The position numbers were made by a program, and so were the translations under genes. The notes under the pieces are model-generated. The model had not been told where the DNA came from, searched no databases, and saw only the letters and a list, made by a program, of their open reading frames with translations. Shown here piece by piece: positions 52,872 to 62,020 of a stretch of DNA of 64,000 nucleotides (position 1 is its first letter; every line of letters starts with the position of its first letter). Origin of the DNA: JAPOXR01 sp965199765 (lineage in GTDB: Bacteria; Pseudomonadota; Alphaproteobacteria; Rhodobacterales; Rhodobacteraceae); NCBI GenBank assembly GCA_965199765.1, contig CBDATC010000001.1, positions 186,001 to 250,000 on the forward strand, given 5' to 3'.

Positions 52872-53576
52872 TTAGTGCGGCGTCCGCTTGCGCGGGACCG
52901 TTCCGTCTCTCAGTTCTTGTTCCCTCCGATCACGGGCGGCCGGATCATGTTCCATGATTTCCCCTTTGTAGATCCACACCTTGACACCGATAACGCCATA
53001 GGGCGTGGAAGCCACAGCCTTTGCGTAATCAATATCGGCCCTCAGCGTATGCAACGGCACACGCCCTTCCCGATACCATTCGGTCCGGGCGATTTCCACA
53101 CCGCCGAGACGGCCAGCCACATTCACGCGAATACCCAGCGCACCCAACCGCATTGCATTCTGCACCGCGCGCTTCATCGCCCGACGAAAGGAAACCCGTC
53201 GCTCAAGCTGCTGCGCGACCGATTCGGCGACCAAAGGCGCGTCAATCTCCGGTTTGCGGACTTCGACCAAATTCAAGTGTGTGTCGGACTTGGTCATACT
53301 GGAAAGGGAGCTGCGCAGAGACTCGATATCCGCGCCTTTGCGTCCAATAATCACGCCTGGCCTAGCTGTATGAACGGTAACCCGGCACTTGCGGTGCGGA
53401 CGTTCGATAACGACTCGGCTCACGCCCGCCTGTGCGCACGCCTCCTTAATGAATTGTCGAATTTTGAGATCTTCCTGCAAAAGATCCCCGAACTCATACT
53501 TATCTGCATACCAACGGCTGTCCCAAGTGCGGTTGACTTGGAGGCGCATACCAATGGGATTGACTTTTTGGCCCAT
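52872..53576 (-). CDS. rpsC: 30S ribosomal protein S3
   Basis: A 234-residue S3 at the mRNA entry tunnel. MGQKVNPIGMRLQ opens it; the KH domain has RPGVIIGRKGADIESLR, and the C-terminal domain has RAMKRAVQNAMRLGALGIRV and GVIGVKVWIYKGE. It overlaps rplV by one base. Confidence 0.98.
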   Translation of the reverse strand: MGQKVNPIGMRLQVNRTWDSRWYADKYEFGDLLQEDLKIRQFIKEACAQAGVSRVVIERPHRKCRVTVHTARPGVIIGRKGADIESLRSSLSSMTKSDTHLNLVEVRKPEIDAPLVAESVAQQLERRVSFRRAMKRAVQNAMRLGALGIRVNVAGRLGGVEIARTEWYREGRVPLHTLRADIDYAKAVASTPYGVIGVKVWIYKGEIMEHDPAARDRREQELRDGTVPRKRTPH

Positions 53577-53956
53577 CAGTCGTTCTCCTCAGTCTCACGC
53601 ACTTTGATCGTGAGCTGCGAAAACGGCTTTAAAATCATCATTCCTCTTCCTTTGGCCCGAGCTCTCAACCGCTTAAGCGTCATATGTTTGCCGACAAAGG
53701 CTTCTGACACCACCAGCCGGTCCACATCGAGCGAGTGATTGTTTTCTGCATTGGCGACTGCGGACATCAGGCATTTCTTGACATCGCCTGCTATGCGCCG
53801 CCGCGAAAAAGTGAGATCAAGCAGCGCACCATTGACGCGCTTGCCGCGAATCGTCTCAGCCACCAGATTCAACTTTTGCGGCGACACTCTGAGCCCGCGG
53901 GATACCGCCATCGCCTCTGTATCGCCGAGACGTCTTTCTTGCTTCCTTTTACCCAT
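53576..53956 (-). CDS. rplV: 50S ribosomal protein L22
   Basis: A 126-residue L22 lining the exit tunnel: RVSPQKLNLVAETIRGKRVN and the loop region RLRARAKGRGMMI. Macrolide-contact loop residues are present in their usual order. Three bases after rpsS. Confidence 0.97.
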   Translation of the reverse strand: MGKRKQERRLGDTEAMAVSRGLRVSPQKLNLVAETIRGKRVNGALLDLTFSRRRIAGDVKKCLMSAVANAENNHSLDVDRLVVSEAFVGKHMTLKRLRARAKGRGMMILKPFSQLTIKVRETEEND

Positions 53957-53959
53957 CGG

Positions 53960-54238
53960 TCAGCTGCGCCTCGCTTTCTTATCAGCGGCATGTCCGTAGA
54001 AAGTTCGCGTCGGCGAGTATTCCCCGAACTTTTGTCCTATCATATCTTCGGTTACGAAAACGGGTATAAACTTGCGGCCGTTATGCACGCCGAAAGTGAG
54101 CCCGACAAACTGTGGCAGTATCGTCGAACGTCGAGACCAGATTCTGATCACTTCGTTGCGGCCGGAGGACCGGACCCGCTCAACCTTGCGCAGCACGTCC
54201 GTATCCACAAACGGGCCTTTCCAAACTGATCGCGCCAT
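53960..54238 (-). CDS. rpsS: 30S ribosomal protein S19
   Basis: A 92-residue S19: MARSVWKGPFVDTDVLRKV, WSRRSTILPQFVGLTFGVHNG and FIPVFVTEDMIGQKFGEYSPTR. It lies at the head next to S13. Three bases after rplB. Confidence 0.98.
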   Translation of the reverse strand: MARSVWKGPFVDTDVLRKVERVRSSGRNEVIRIWSRRSTILPQFVGLTFGVHNGRKFIPVFVTEDMIGQKFGEYSPTRTFYGHAADKKARRS

Positions 54239-54241
54239 GCC

Positions 54242-55081
54242 TTAGCGTCCTTTCTTCCGGGCGTGCCGCCGCCGGATAATGAATTTATCGGTTGATTTGT
54301 TTTTGCGTGTCCGCATCCCACGGGTTGGCTTTCCCCACGGTGTTGCCGGATGACGTCCGCCGCTTGATTTGCCCTCGCCGCCGCCATGCGGGTGGTCGAC
54401 CGGATTCATAGCCACACCGCGCACGCTCGGTCGTTTGCCGAGATGACGGTTTCTTCCGGCCTTGCCAAGATTGATATTGGAATTATCGGGATTGGAGACC
54501 GGACCCACAGTCGCCATGCACTCCTGACGCACCATCCTGAGCTCACCCGAAGACAGCCGGATCTGCGCATAACCGCCATCACGGCCCACAAACTGAGCAT
54601 AGGTGCCGGCCGCCCGCGCAATCTGTCCGCCTTTGCCCGGCTTGAGTTCAATATTGTGCACAATCGTTCCGAGCGGCATGCCCGAAAACGGCATCGCATT
54701 GCCGGGTTTCACATCAGCACGCGCACTCGCTATAACCTTATCACCGGGTGCAAGGCGCGCCGGTGCCAAAATGTAGCTCAGCTCGCCATCCTCATATCGG
54801 ATCAGAGCAATAAACGCTGATCGGTTGGGATCGTATTCCAGCCGTTCCACAGTCGCTGGCATGTTCATTTTACGTCGCCGGAAGTCAATGATTCGATAGC
54901 GTCTTTTGGCTCCACCGCCCCGCCGCCGCACTGTGATGCGTCCAGAATTATTCCGACCGCCTTTAGACGAAAGCCCTTCGGACAACGATTTGACAGGTCC
55001 GCCCTTCCACAATCCGGAGCGATCAACCAAAACCAAGCCGCGACGACCCGGAGTCACTGGATTGTACGACTTCAATGCCAT
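54242..55081 (-). CDS. rplB: 50S ribosomal protein L2
   Basis: A 279-residue L2: NNSGRITVRRRGGGAKRRYR, the KAGRNRHLGKRPSVRGVAMN region and HPHGGGEGKSSGG (the essential His near the peptidyl transferase centre). Complete and unmodified in length. Between rplW (61-base gap) and rpsS. Confidence 0.98.
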   Translation of the reverse strand: MALKSYNPVTPGRRGLVLVDRSGLWKGGPVKSLSEGLSSKGGRNNSGRITVRRRGGGAKRRYRIIDFRRRKMNMPATVERLEYDPNRSAFIALIRYEDGELSYILAPARLAPGDKVIASARADVKPGNAMPFSGMPLGTIVHNIELKPGKGGQIARAAGTYAQFVGRDGGYAQIRLSSGELRMVRQECMATVGPVSNPDNSNINLGKAGRNRHLGKRPSVRGVAMNPVDHPHGGGEGKSSGGRHPATPWGKPTRGMRTRKNKSTDKFIIRRRHARKKGR

Positions 55082-55142
55082 CCTTCTGTCCCTCCTCTAT
55101 TCTGTGCCGCAGTCTCGCTCATCACACTGCTCTCCAACCGCC

Positions 55143-55439
55143 TTACGTGTTCGCCCAAAGGTCTATTGCATAATTCTCGGCCAGGCGGACATAAGCCTTT
55201 TTTTTGTTCCTCCGCTTTCCAATGCGGCCGCGAAACCGTTTTGTTTTGCCCTTGACGACCACAACATTCACCGAATGCACTTTGACACTGAACAGCGCTT
55301 CGACAGCTTCCTTGATTTCCGCCTTGTTCGCGCTCATCGCCGTTTCAAAAACAACAGCGTTCACGTTTGAAGCATTGGTTGACTTTTCCGTGATGATCGG
55401 TCGGCGGATAACATCGTAATGATGCGGCAAAGCACTCAT
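55143..55439 (-). CDS. rplW: 50S ribosomal protein L23
   Basis: A 98-residue L23 at the tunnel exit: HYDVIRRPIITEKSTNAS, EIKEAVEALFSVKVHSVNVV and KRFRGRIGKRRNKKKAYVRL. It overlaps rplD by four bases (ATGA). Confidence 0.97.
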   Translation of the reverse strand: MSALPHHYDVIRRPIITEKSTNASNVNAVVFETAMSANKAEIKEAVEALFSVKVHSVNVVVVKGKTKRFRGRIGKRRNKKKAYVRLAENYAIDLWANT

Positions 55440-56056
55440 TTCAGTCTCTCCTCCAGTGCCGCGAGTCCGGCTTTAGTAACCACCAGCGTATCGCACTTAA
55501 GAATAGAATAAACATTCGCGCCGTGGCTCGGAAGAACATCAAGGTCCTGAAGGTTGGACGCTGCCCGGGCGAAATTCTCTTCGATCCGCGGCCCATCGAT
55601 AATCAAGGCCCGTCTCCAAGAAAAGCCGCGAATGCGTTTCGCCAAATCACTGGTGCTCGCGGTTTCCAGCGCCGCTTCCTTGAGAATGGTCAGTTCCCCG
55701 GCCGCCGCCTTGGCCGACAGCGCATGTCTGAGTCCAAGTTTCCGCACCTTCTTCGGCAGATCATGCGCATGGCTTCGCGGCTGCGGTCCTTTATATACTC
55801 CGCCCTTTCGAAAAATCGGAGCGTTGCGATCTCCGTGCCGAGCACCTCCCGAACCCTTTTGGGGCCTGATCTTTCGCCGCGAATAATTCGTTTCCGACCG
55901 CGTCTTGACCTTATGTGTGCCCTGCATAGCCTTGGCGCGCTGCCACCGCACCACCCGGTGCAGCAAATCAGCCCTCGCTTCTAAGCCAAAGAGCCAGTCC
56001 GGCACAGTCACATTGCCTTCGGTTTGGCCATCCATGTCAAAAACCGTCGCTTCCAT
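55436..56056 (-). CDS. rplD: 50S ribosomal protein L4
   Basis: About 206 residues. The tunnel-loop region reads TRSETNYSRRKIRPQKGSGG ARHGDRNAPIFRKGG (split here), and the end has ALIIDGPRIEENFARAASNL. ATG at 56056 shares its A with the rplC stop (TGATG); a GTG at 56059 would instead overlap by four bases. L4 may also regulate the S10 operon in E. coli. Confidence 0.97.
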   Translation of the reverse strand: MEATVFDMDGQTEGNVTVPDWLFGLEARADLLHRVVRWQRAKAMQGTHKVKTRSETNYSRRKIRPQKGSGGARHGDRNAPIFRKGGVYKGPQPRSHAHDLPKKVRKLGLRHALSAKAAAGELTILKEAALETASTSDLAKRIRGFSWRRALIIDGPRIEENFARAASNLQDLDVLPSHGANVYSILKCDTLVVTKAGLAALEERLK

Positions 56057-56823
56057 CACGCGTCACCTTGAACTTCGGCGATTGGCACTTGCCCCGTCTC
56101 AGCTGTCTCGGAATCCATTTGCGGGGCCGCTCCGCCGTTTTCAGCCGAAACCACGCGCAAAGCCGCCGGAAAGACCACGCCTTCGGGAAGTGCTTTTTTG
56201 ACGGCGTCGCGGACTGTAACCCAACCGCCCTTTGCTCCGGGCACTGCGCCCTTCACCATGATGAGCCCCCGCTCTGCGTCAGTGCGCACAACTTCCAAAT
56301 TCTGCGTGGTCACCCGCTTTGCGCCCATTTGACCAGCCATTTTTTTTCCCTTGAAGACTTTGCCGGGATCTTGACTGTTGCCCGTGGACCCGTGGGAACG
56401 GTGGCTGATTGACACACCGTGAGACGCGCCCAGACCGGCGAAATTGTGCCGCTTCATCGCACCGGCAAAGCCTTTGCCGATCGAAGTCCCGGACACGTCG
56501 ACCCTCTGTCCGGCGACGAAATGGTCGGCTGTGATTTCCTCCCCGATCTCGATGAGATTATTGGGGCTGACCCTGAATTCAGCAACCTTCCGCTTAGGAG
56601 CAACCTCCGCAACAGCGAAATGCCCGCGCATGGCCTTTGATGTGTGTTTGGCTTTGCGGCTTCCCGAACCGAGTTGGACGGCCGTGTAGCCATCCTTTGC
56701 CGCAGTGCGTTGAGCAACGACTTGCAGACTGTCCAAATGCAGCACTGTAACGGGAACCTGCTTCCCGTCCTCCATGAACAGCCGGGTCATGCCCAGCTTT
56801 TTCGCAATGACTCCAGAACGCAT
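56056..56823 (-). CDS. rplC: 50S ribosomal protein L3
   Basis: A 255-residue L3: MRSGVIAKKLGMTRLF, GKGFAGAMKRHNFAGLGAS, HGSTGNSQDPGKVFKGKKM and AVPGAKGGWVTVRDAVKK. An acidic tail of about 25 residues (SETAETGQVPIAEVQ) extends beyond the normal end, as in some alphaproteobacteria. Confidence 0.97.
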   Translation of the reverse strand: MRSGVIAKKLGMTRLFMEDGKQVPVTVLHLDSLQVVAQRTAAKDGYTAVQLGSGSRKAKHTSKAMRGHFAVAEVAPKRKVAEFRVSPNNLIEIGEEITADHFVAGQRVDVSGTSIGKGFAGAMKRHNFAGLGASHGVSISHRSHGSTGNSQDPGKVFKGKKMAGQMGAKRVTTQNLEVVRTDAERGLIMVKGAVPGAKGGWVTVRDAVKKALPEGVVFPAALRVVSAENGGAAPQMDSETAETGQVPIAEVQGDA

Positions 56824-56837
56824 TCCGGAATTCCCCT

Positions 56838-57149
56838 TTAGATCTTGATTTCCACAGCCACGCCAGCCGCCAGATCAAGCTTCATCAGCGCGTCAACGGT
56901 TTGCGGAGTGGGGTCCACAATATCCAACAATCGCTTGTGAGTGCGGATTTCCATCTGCTCCCGCGATTTTTTGTCGATATGCGGACCTCTCAAGACAGTG
57001 AACTTTTCGATTTTGTTCGGAAGCGGTATCGGCCCTCGCACATCAGCTCCCGTTCGCTTCGCGGTCTGGAAGATCTCCGCAGTGCTGGCATCAAGGACTC
57101 GGTAGTCGAACGCCTTAAGCGTGATGCGGATTTTCTGACTTTGGATCAT
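56838..57149 (-). CDS. rpsJ: 30S ribosomal protein S10
   Basis: A 103-residue S10 that also acts in antitermination as NusE: KIRITLKAFDYRVLDASTAE, RTGADVRGPIPLPNKIEKFT and TVDALMKLDLAAGVAVEIKI. First gene of the S10 cluster, 47 bases after tuf; no separate promoter was identified. Confidence 0.98.
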   Translation of the reverse strand: MIQSQKIRITLKAFDYRVLDASTAEIFQTAKRTGADVRGPIPLPNKIEKFTVLRGPHIDKKSREQMEIRTHKRLLDIVDPTPQTVDALMKLDLAAGVAVEIKI

Positions 57150-57196
57150 GATAACGCTCCGAAAAACGGCACGGATGATCCGCGCCGTCCTGTTGA

Positions 57197-58372
57197 TTAT
57201 TCGATGATTTTCGAAACAATGCCGGCGCCGACTGTCCGACCGCCTTCCCGAATTGCAAACCGGAGTTTGCTCTCCATCGCAATCGGAGAAATCAGGTTGA
57301 CCGTGAAGGTTACGTTGTCGCCTGGCATCACCATTTCGGTGCCTTCGGGCAGATCCACTGTTCCGGTCACATCTGTTGTCCGAAAGTAAAATTGCGGACG
57401 GTAGTTGGTAAAGAACGGCGTGTGGCGCCCGCCCTCCTCTTTGGTGAGGACGTAGGCTTCAGCTTCAAATTTGGTATGAGGTGTGACCGAGCCCGGCTTG
57501 CAAAGCACTTGACCGCGTTCAACCGATGTGCGCTCGACGCCGCGGAGCAGTGCGCCGATATTGTCGCCGGCTTCGCCCCGATCAAGCAGTTTTCGGAACA
57601 TTTCAACGCCGGTGCAGGTGGTTTTCCTTGTTGTGCGGATACCAACGATTTCCAGCTCGTCTCCGACTGTGACGACACCGCGCTCAACCCTTCCTGTCAC
57701 CACAGTGCCGCGTCCCGAAATCGAAAACACGTCTTCGATTGGCATGAGGAACGGCTGATCAATCGGACGGTCCGGGGTTGGAATGTTTTCATCAACCGCT
57801 GCCATGAGCGCATCGATGCTGTCCTTACCCAGCTTTTCGTCACCGCCTTCAAGAGCCAAAAGAGCTGAACCGAGAATGACCGGAATGTCATCGCCGGGGA
57901 ACTCATAATCACTCAGCAATTCCCTGACTTCCAATTCAACCAGTTCAAGCAGTTCTTCATCATCGAGCTGATCGACTTTGTTCAGATAAACAACCAGCGC
58001 CGGCACACCGACCTGCCGCGCCAGCAATATGTGTTCACGCGTCTGCGGCATCGGTCCGTCCGCGGCGCTGACCACAAGTATGGCACCGTCCATCTGCGCC
58101 GCACCGGTGATCATGTTCTTCACATAGTCAGCATGTCCGGGACAATCGACATGAGCGTAATGGCGATTCGGCGTCTCATATTCGACATGCGCGGTCGAGA
58201 TCGTAATGCCGCGTTCTTTTTCTTCAGGGGCCTTGTCAATCGAATCGTAAGACTGAAAGTCGCCGAAATAGCGCGTGATCGCCGAGGTCAGCGTGGTTTT
58301 GCCGTGGTCAACATGGCCAATAGTACCGACATTGACGTGCGGCTTTGTGCGCTCGAATTTTTCTTTCGCCAT
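57197..58372 (-). CDS. tuf: Elongation factor Tu
   Basis: A 391-residue EF-Tu. GHVDHGKTTLTSAI (G1), the switch-I GITISTAHVEYE, DCPGHADYVKNM (G3) and NKVDQ (G4) are intact, and domains II and III end in RTVGAGIVSKIIE. Only this copy is in the window. Between fusA and rpsJ. Confidence 0.98.
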   Translation of the reverse strand: MAKEKFERTKPHVNVGTIGHVDHGKTTLTSAITRYFGDFQSYDSIDKAPEEKERGITISTAHVEYETPNRHYAHVDCPGHADYVKNMITGAAQMDGAILVVSAADGPMPQTREHILLARQVGVPALVVYLNKVDQLDDEELLELVELEVRELLSDYEFPGDDIPVILGSALLALEGGDEKLGKDSIDALMAAVDENIPTPDRPIDQPFLMPIEDVFSISGRGTVVTGRVERGVVTVGDELEIVGIRTTRKTTCTGVEMFRKLLDRGEAGDNIGALLRGVERTSVERGQVLCKPGSVTPHTKFEAEAYVLTKEEGGRHTPFFTNYRPQFYFRTTDVTGTVDLPEGTEMVMPGDNVTFTVNLISPIAMESKLRFAIREGGRTVGAGIVSKIIE

Positions 58373-58413
58373 ATTTTCGCTCCTTTGCTTGACTTGCTGC
58401 TGACGCTATTGCG

Positions 58414-60531
<2,118 letters not shown>

Positions 60532-60542
60532 GGTCGTCAATC

Positions 60543-61013
60543 CTACCAGCGGTAATGGCTGAAGGCTTTGTTCGCCTCCGCCATTTTGTGGGTATCTTCC
60601 CGCCGCTTCACCGCCGCTCCGCGGGATTGCGCCGCATCCATCAGCTCGCCGGCCAGCCGCTCTTCCATTGTATACTCGCCGCGCTTTCTGGCAGCGGTGA
60701 TCAGCCACCGTATCGCAAGCGCGTCGCGCCTCTCGGGCCGCACTTCGACGGGGATCTGATATGTGGAACCCCCGACACGCCGAGACCGAACCTCCACCGA
60801 AGGCTTAACGTTGGACAACGCCTCGTGAAACACTTCGACCGGAGCGCGGTGGGTTTTCGCTTCAACGCGGTCAAGCGCGTTATAGACAATAGACTCGGCA
60901 ACCGATTTCTTTCCATCCATCATGAGATTATTCATGAATTTGGTGATGGTCTGGTCGCCGAACTTCACATCAGGCAAAATTTCGCGCCGCTCCGGGCGCC
61001 TGCGCCGTGGCAT
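60543..61013 (-). CDS. rpsG: 30S ribosomal protein S7
   Basis: A 156-residue S7, primary binder of the 3' major 16S domain: MPRRRRPERREILPDVKFG, KFMNNLMMDGKKSVAE, RRVGGSTYQIPVEVRPERRD and HKMAEANKAFSHYRW. Between rpsL and fusA. Confidence 0.98.
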   Translation of the reverse strand: MPRRRRPERREILPDVKFGDQTITKFMNNLMMDGKKSVAESIVYNALDRVEAKTHRAPVEVFHEALSNVKPSVEVRSRRVGGSTYQIPVEVRPERRDALAIRWLITAARKRGEYTMEERLAGELMDAAQSRGAAVKRREDTHKMAEANKAFSHYRW

Positions 61014-61024
61014 TCTCCGCTCTC

Positions 61025-61396
61025 CTACTTAGGTCGTTTAGCGCCGTATTTCGACCGTCGCTGCCGACGGCCCGAAACGCCTTCTGTATCGCGGACACCG
61101 CGAAGAATGTGATAGCGGACACCTGGCAGATCTTTAACCCTTCCGCCGCGAATCAGAACCACCGAGTGTTCCTGCAGATTATGCGATTCACCGGGGATAT
61201 AAGAAATCACCTCATAGCCGGAAGTCAGTCGAACCTTGGCAACTTTGCGTAAAGCGGAGTTCGGCTTCTTCGGCGTCGTCGTATACACGCGAGTGCAAAC
61301 TCCCCGCCGCTGCGGACACCCAAGCAGATGCATTGATTTTTGGCGCTTGACCTTCGACCGGCGCGGCTTGCGGATCAGCTGTTGTATTGTCGGCAT
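61025..61396 (-). CDS. rpsL: 30S ribosomal protein S12
   Basis: About 123 residues. MPTIQQLIRKPRRSKV to GGRVKDLPGVRYHILRG is intact. The streptomycin-linked Lys43 and Lys88 positions are wild type (TTPKKPNSA and GGRVKDLPG). ATG 61396 gives the family start; a longer frame adds 25 unsupported residues. First gene of the str operon, with its own promoter at 61586-61615. Confidence 0.98.
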   Translation of the reverse strand: MPTIQQLIRKPRRSKVKRQKSMHLLGCPQRRGVCTRVYTTTPKKPNSALRKVAKVRLTSGYEVISYIPGESHNLQEHSVVLIRGGRVKDLPGVRYHILRGVRDTEGVSGRRQRRSKYGAKRPK

Positions 61397-61585
61397 GCCG
61401 ACTCCTGTTACCTCGTTCGCGCCCGCGGCCCGGCTGCATTGCGCACACAAAATTCGTCGGCATATCGACAAGCCGCCATGAGCGCTGGCGGCGGAACTTC
61501 AGAGGATCATGGCATCTGCCAAGATCTTGTTCATCAATACCCGACAATTCGTGCGGAAACTCTAAGCCTCGCGCAGGTTGAACGC

Positions 61586-61615
61586 TCTATATGATCGACT
61601 TTCGGAACTTGTCAA
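61586..61615 (-). promoter_or_regulatory. Promoter of the str operon (rpsL)
   Basis: On the minus strand TTGACA (61610-61615) and TATAGA (61586-61591) with an 18-base spacer. Start near 61579 gives a leader of about 180 bases before rpsL. The leader shows no recognisable regulatory RNA to me. Confidence 0.7.
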
Positions 61616-61801
61616 CAGATTTTTGCAAAATTTTGAAATTCAGGAAGTCCATTCCAAAAGTGACAAAATTGGCGGAAAAAGAGACAAATCCAAACGAAGA
61701 CTGCGCACTCTGCCATTAACATCACTGGATGATTTCCGGCCATGAACGCCAATGGCATCGTTCAGAGGTTTAATTTTGCGAAGCCGCTGCATCTCTTTAA
61801 C

Positions 61802-61824
61802 AAAAAAAACCGCTGAACCGACGG
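61802..61824 (-). terminator. Candidate terminator after rpoC
   Basis: Minus strand: CCGTCGGTTCAGCGG followed by eight T. The stem (CCGT/GCGG with a G-T pair) is short but can extend with AAA/TTT after one mismatch. It is about 200 bases after the rpoC stop and before the str promoter, a fitting place. Confidence 0.4.
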
Positions 61825-62020
61825 ATTTCACAAGAGCGCCTGACGATCAAGTCCAAAGCTCCGTTCCGTTCTTTGGCAAGAAACGAAACCCGCCGGTGTT
61901 CGGTACCATGGCTTGCTTGCGCGATAAACCGCGTTCATATCTCCCCGCTCTACCCTAACCGCTCTCCGTCAACGGTCCTCGCGGAAATCACTGACACGGC
62001 AAATTCGAAGGCAGAGTCGA

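Larger units (their letters stand above)
61397..62020. other. rpoC-rpsL intergenic region
   Basis: About 620 bases with no recognisable gene. It holds the candidate rpoC terminator (61802-61824) and the str promoter (61586-61615). A 63-codon minus-strand frame (61640-61831) lacks family features. Confidence 0.5.

Noticed and set aside
52743..53738. A 331-codon frame opposite rpsC and rplP
   Set aside because: Antisense to the S3 gene; no family features in its translation.
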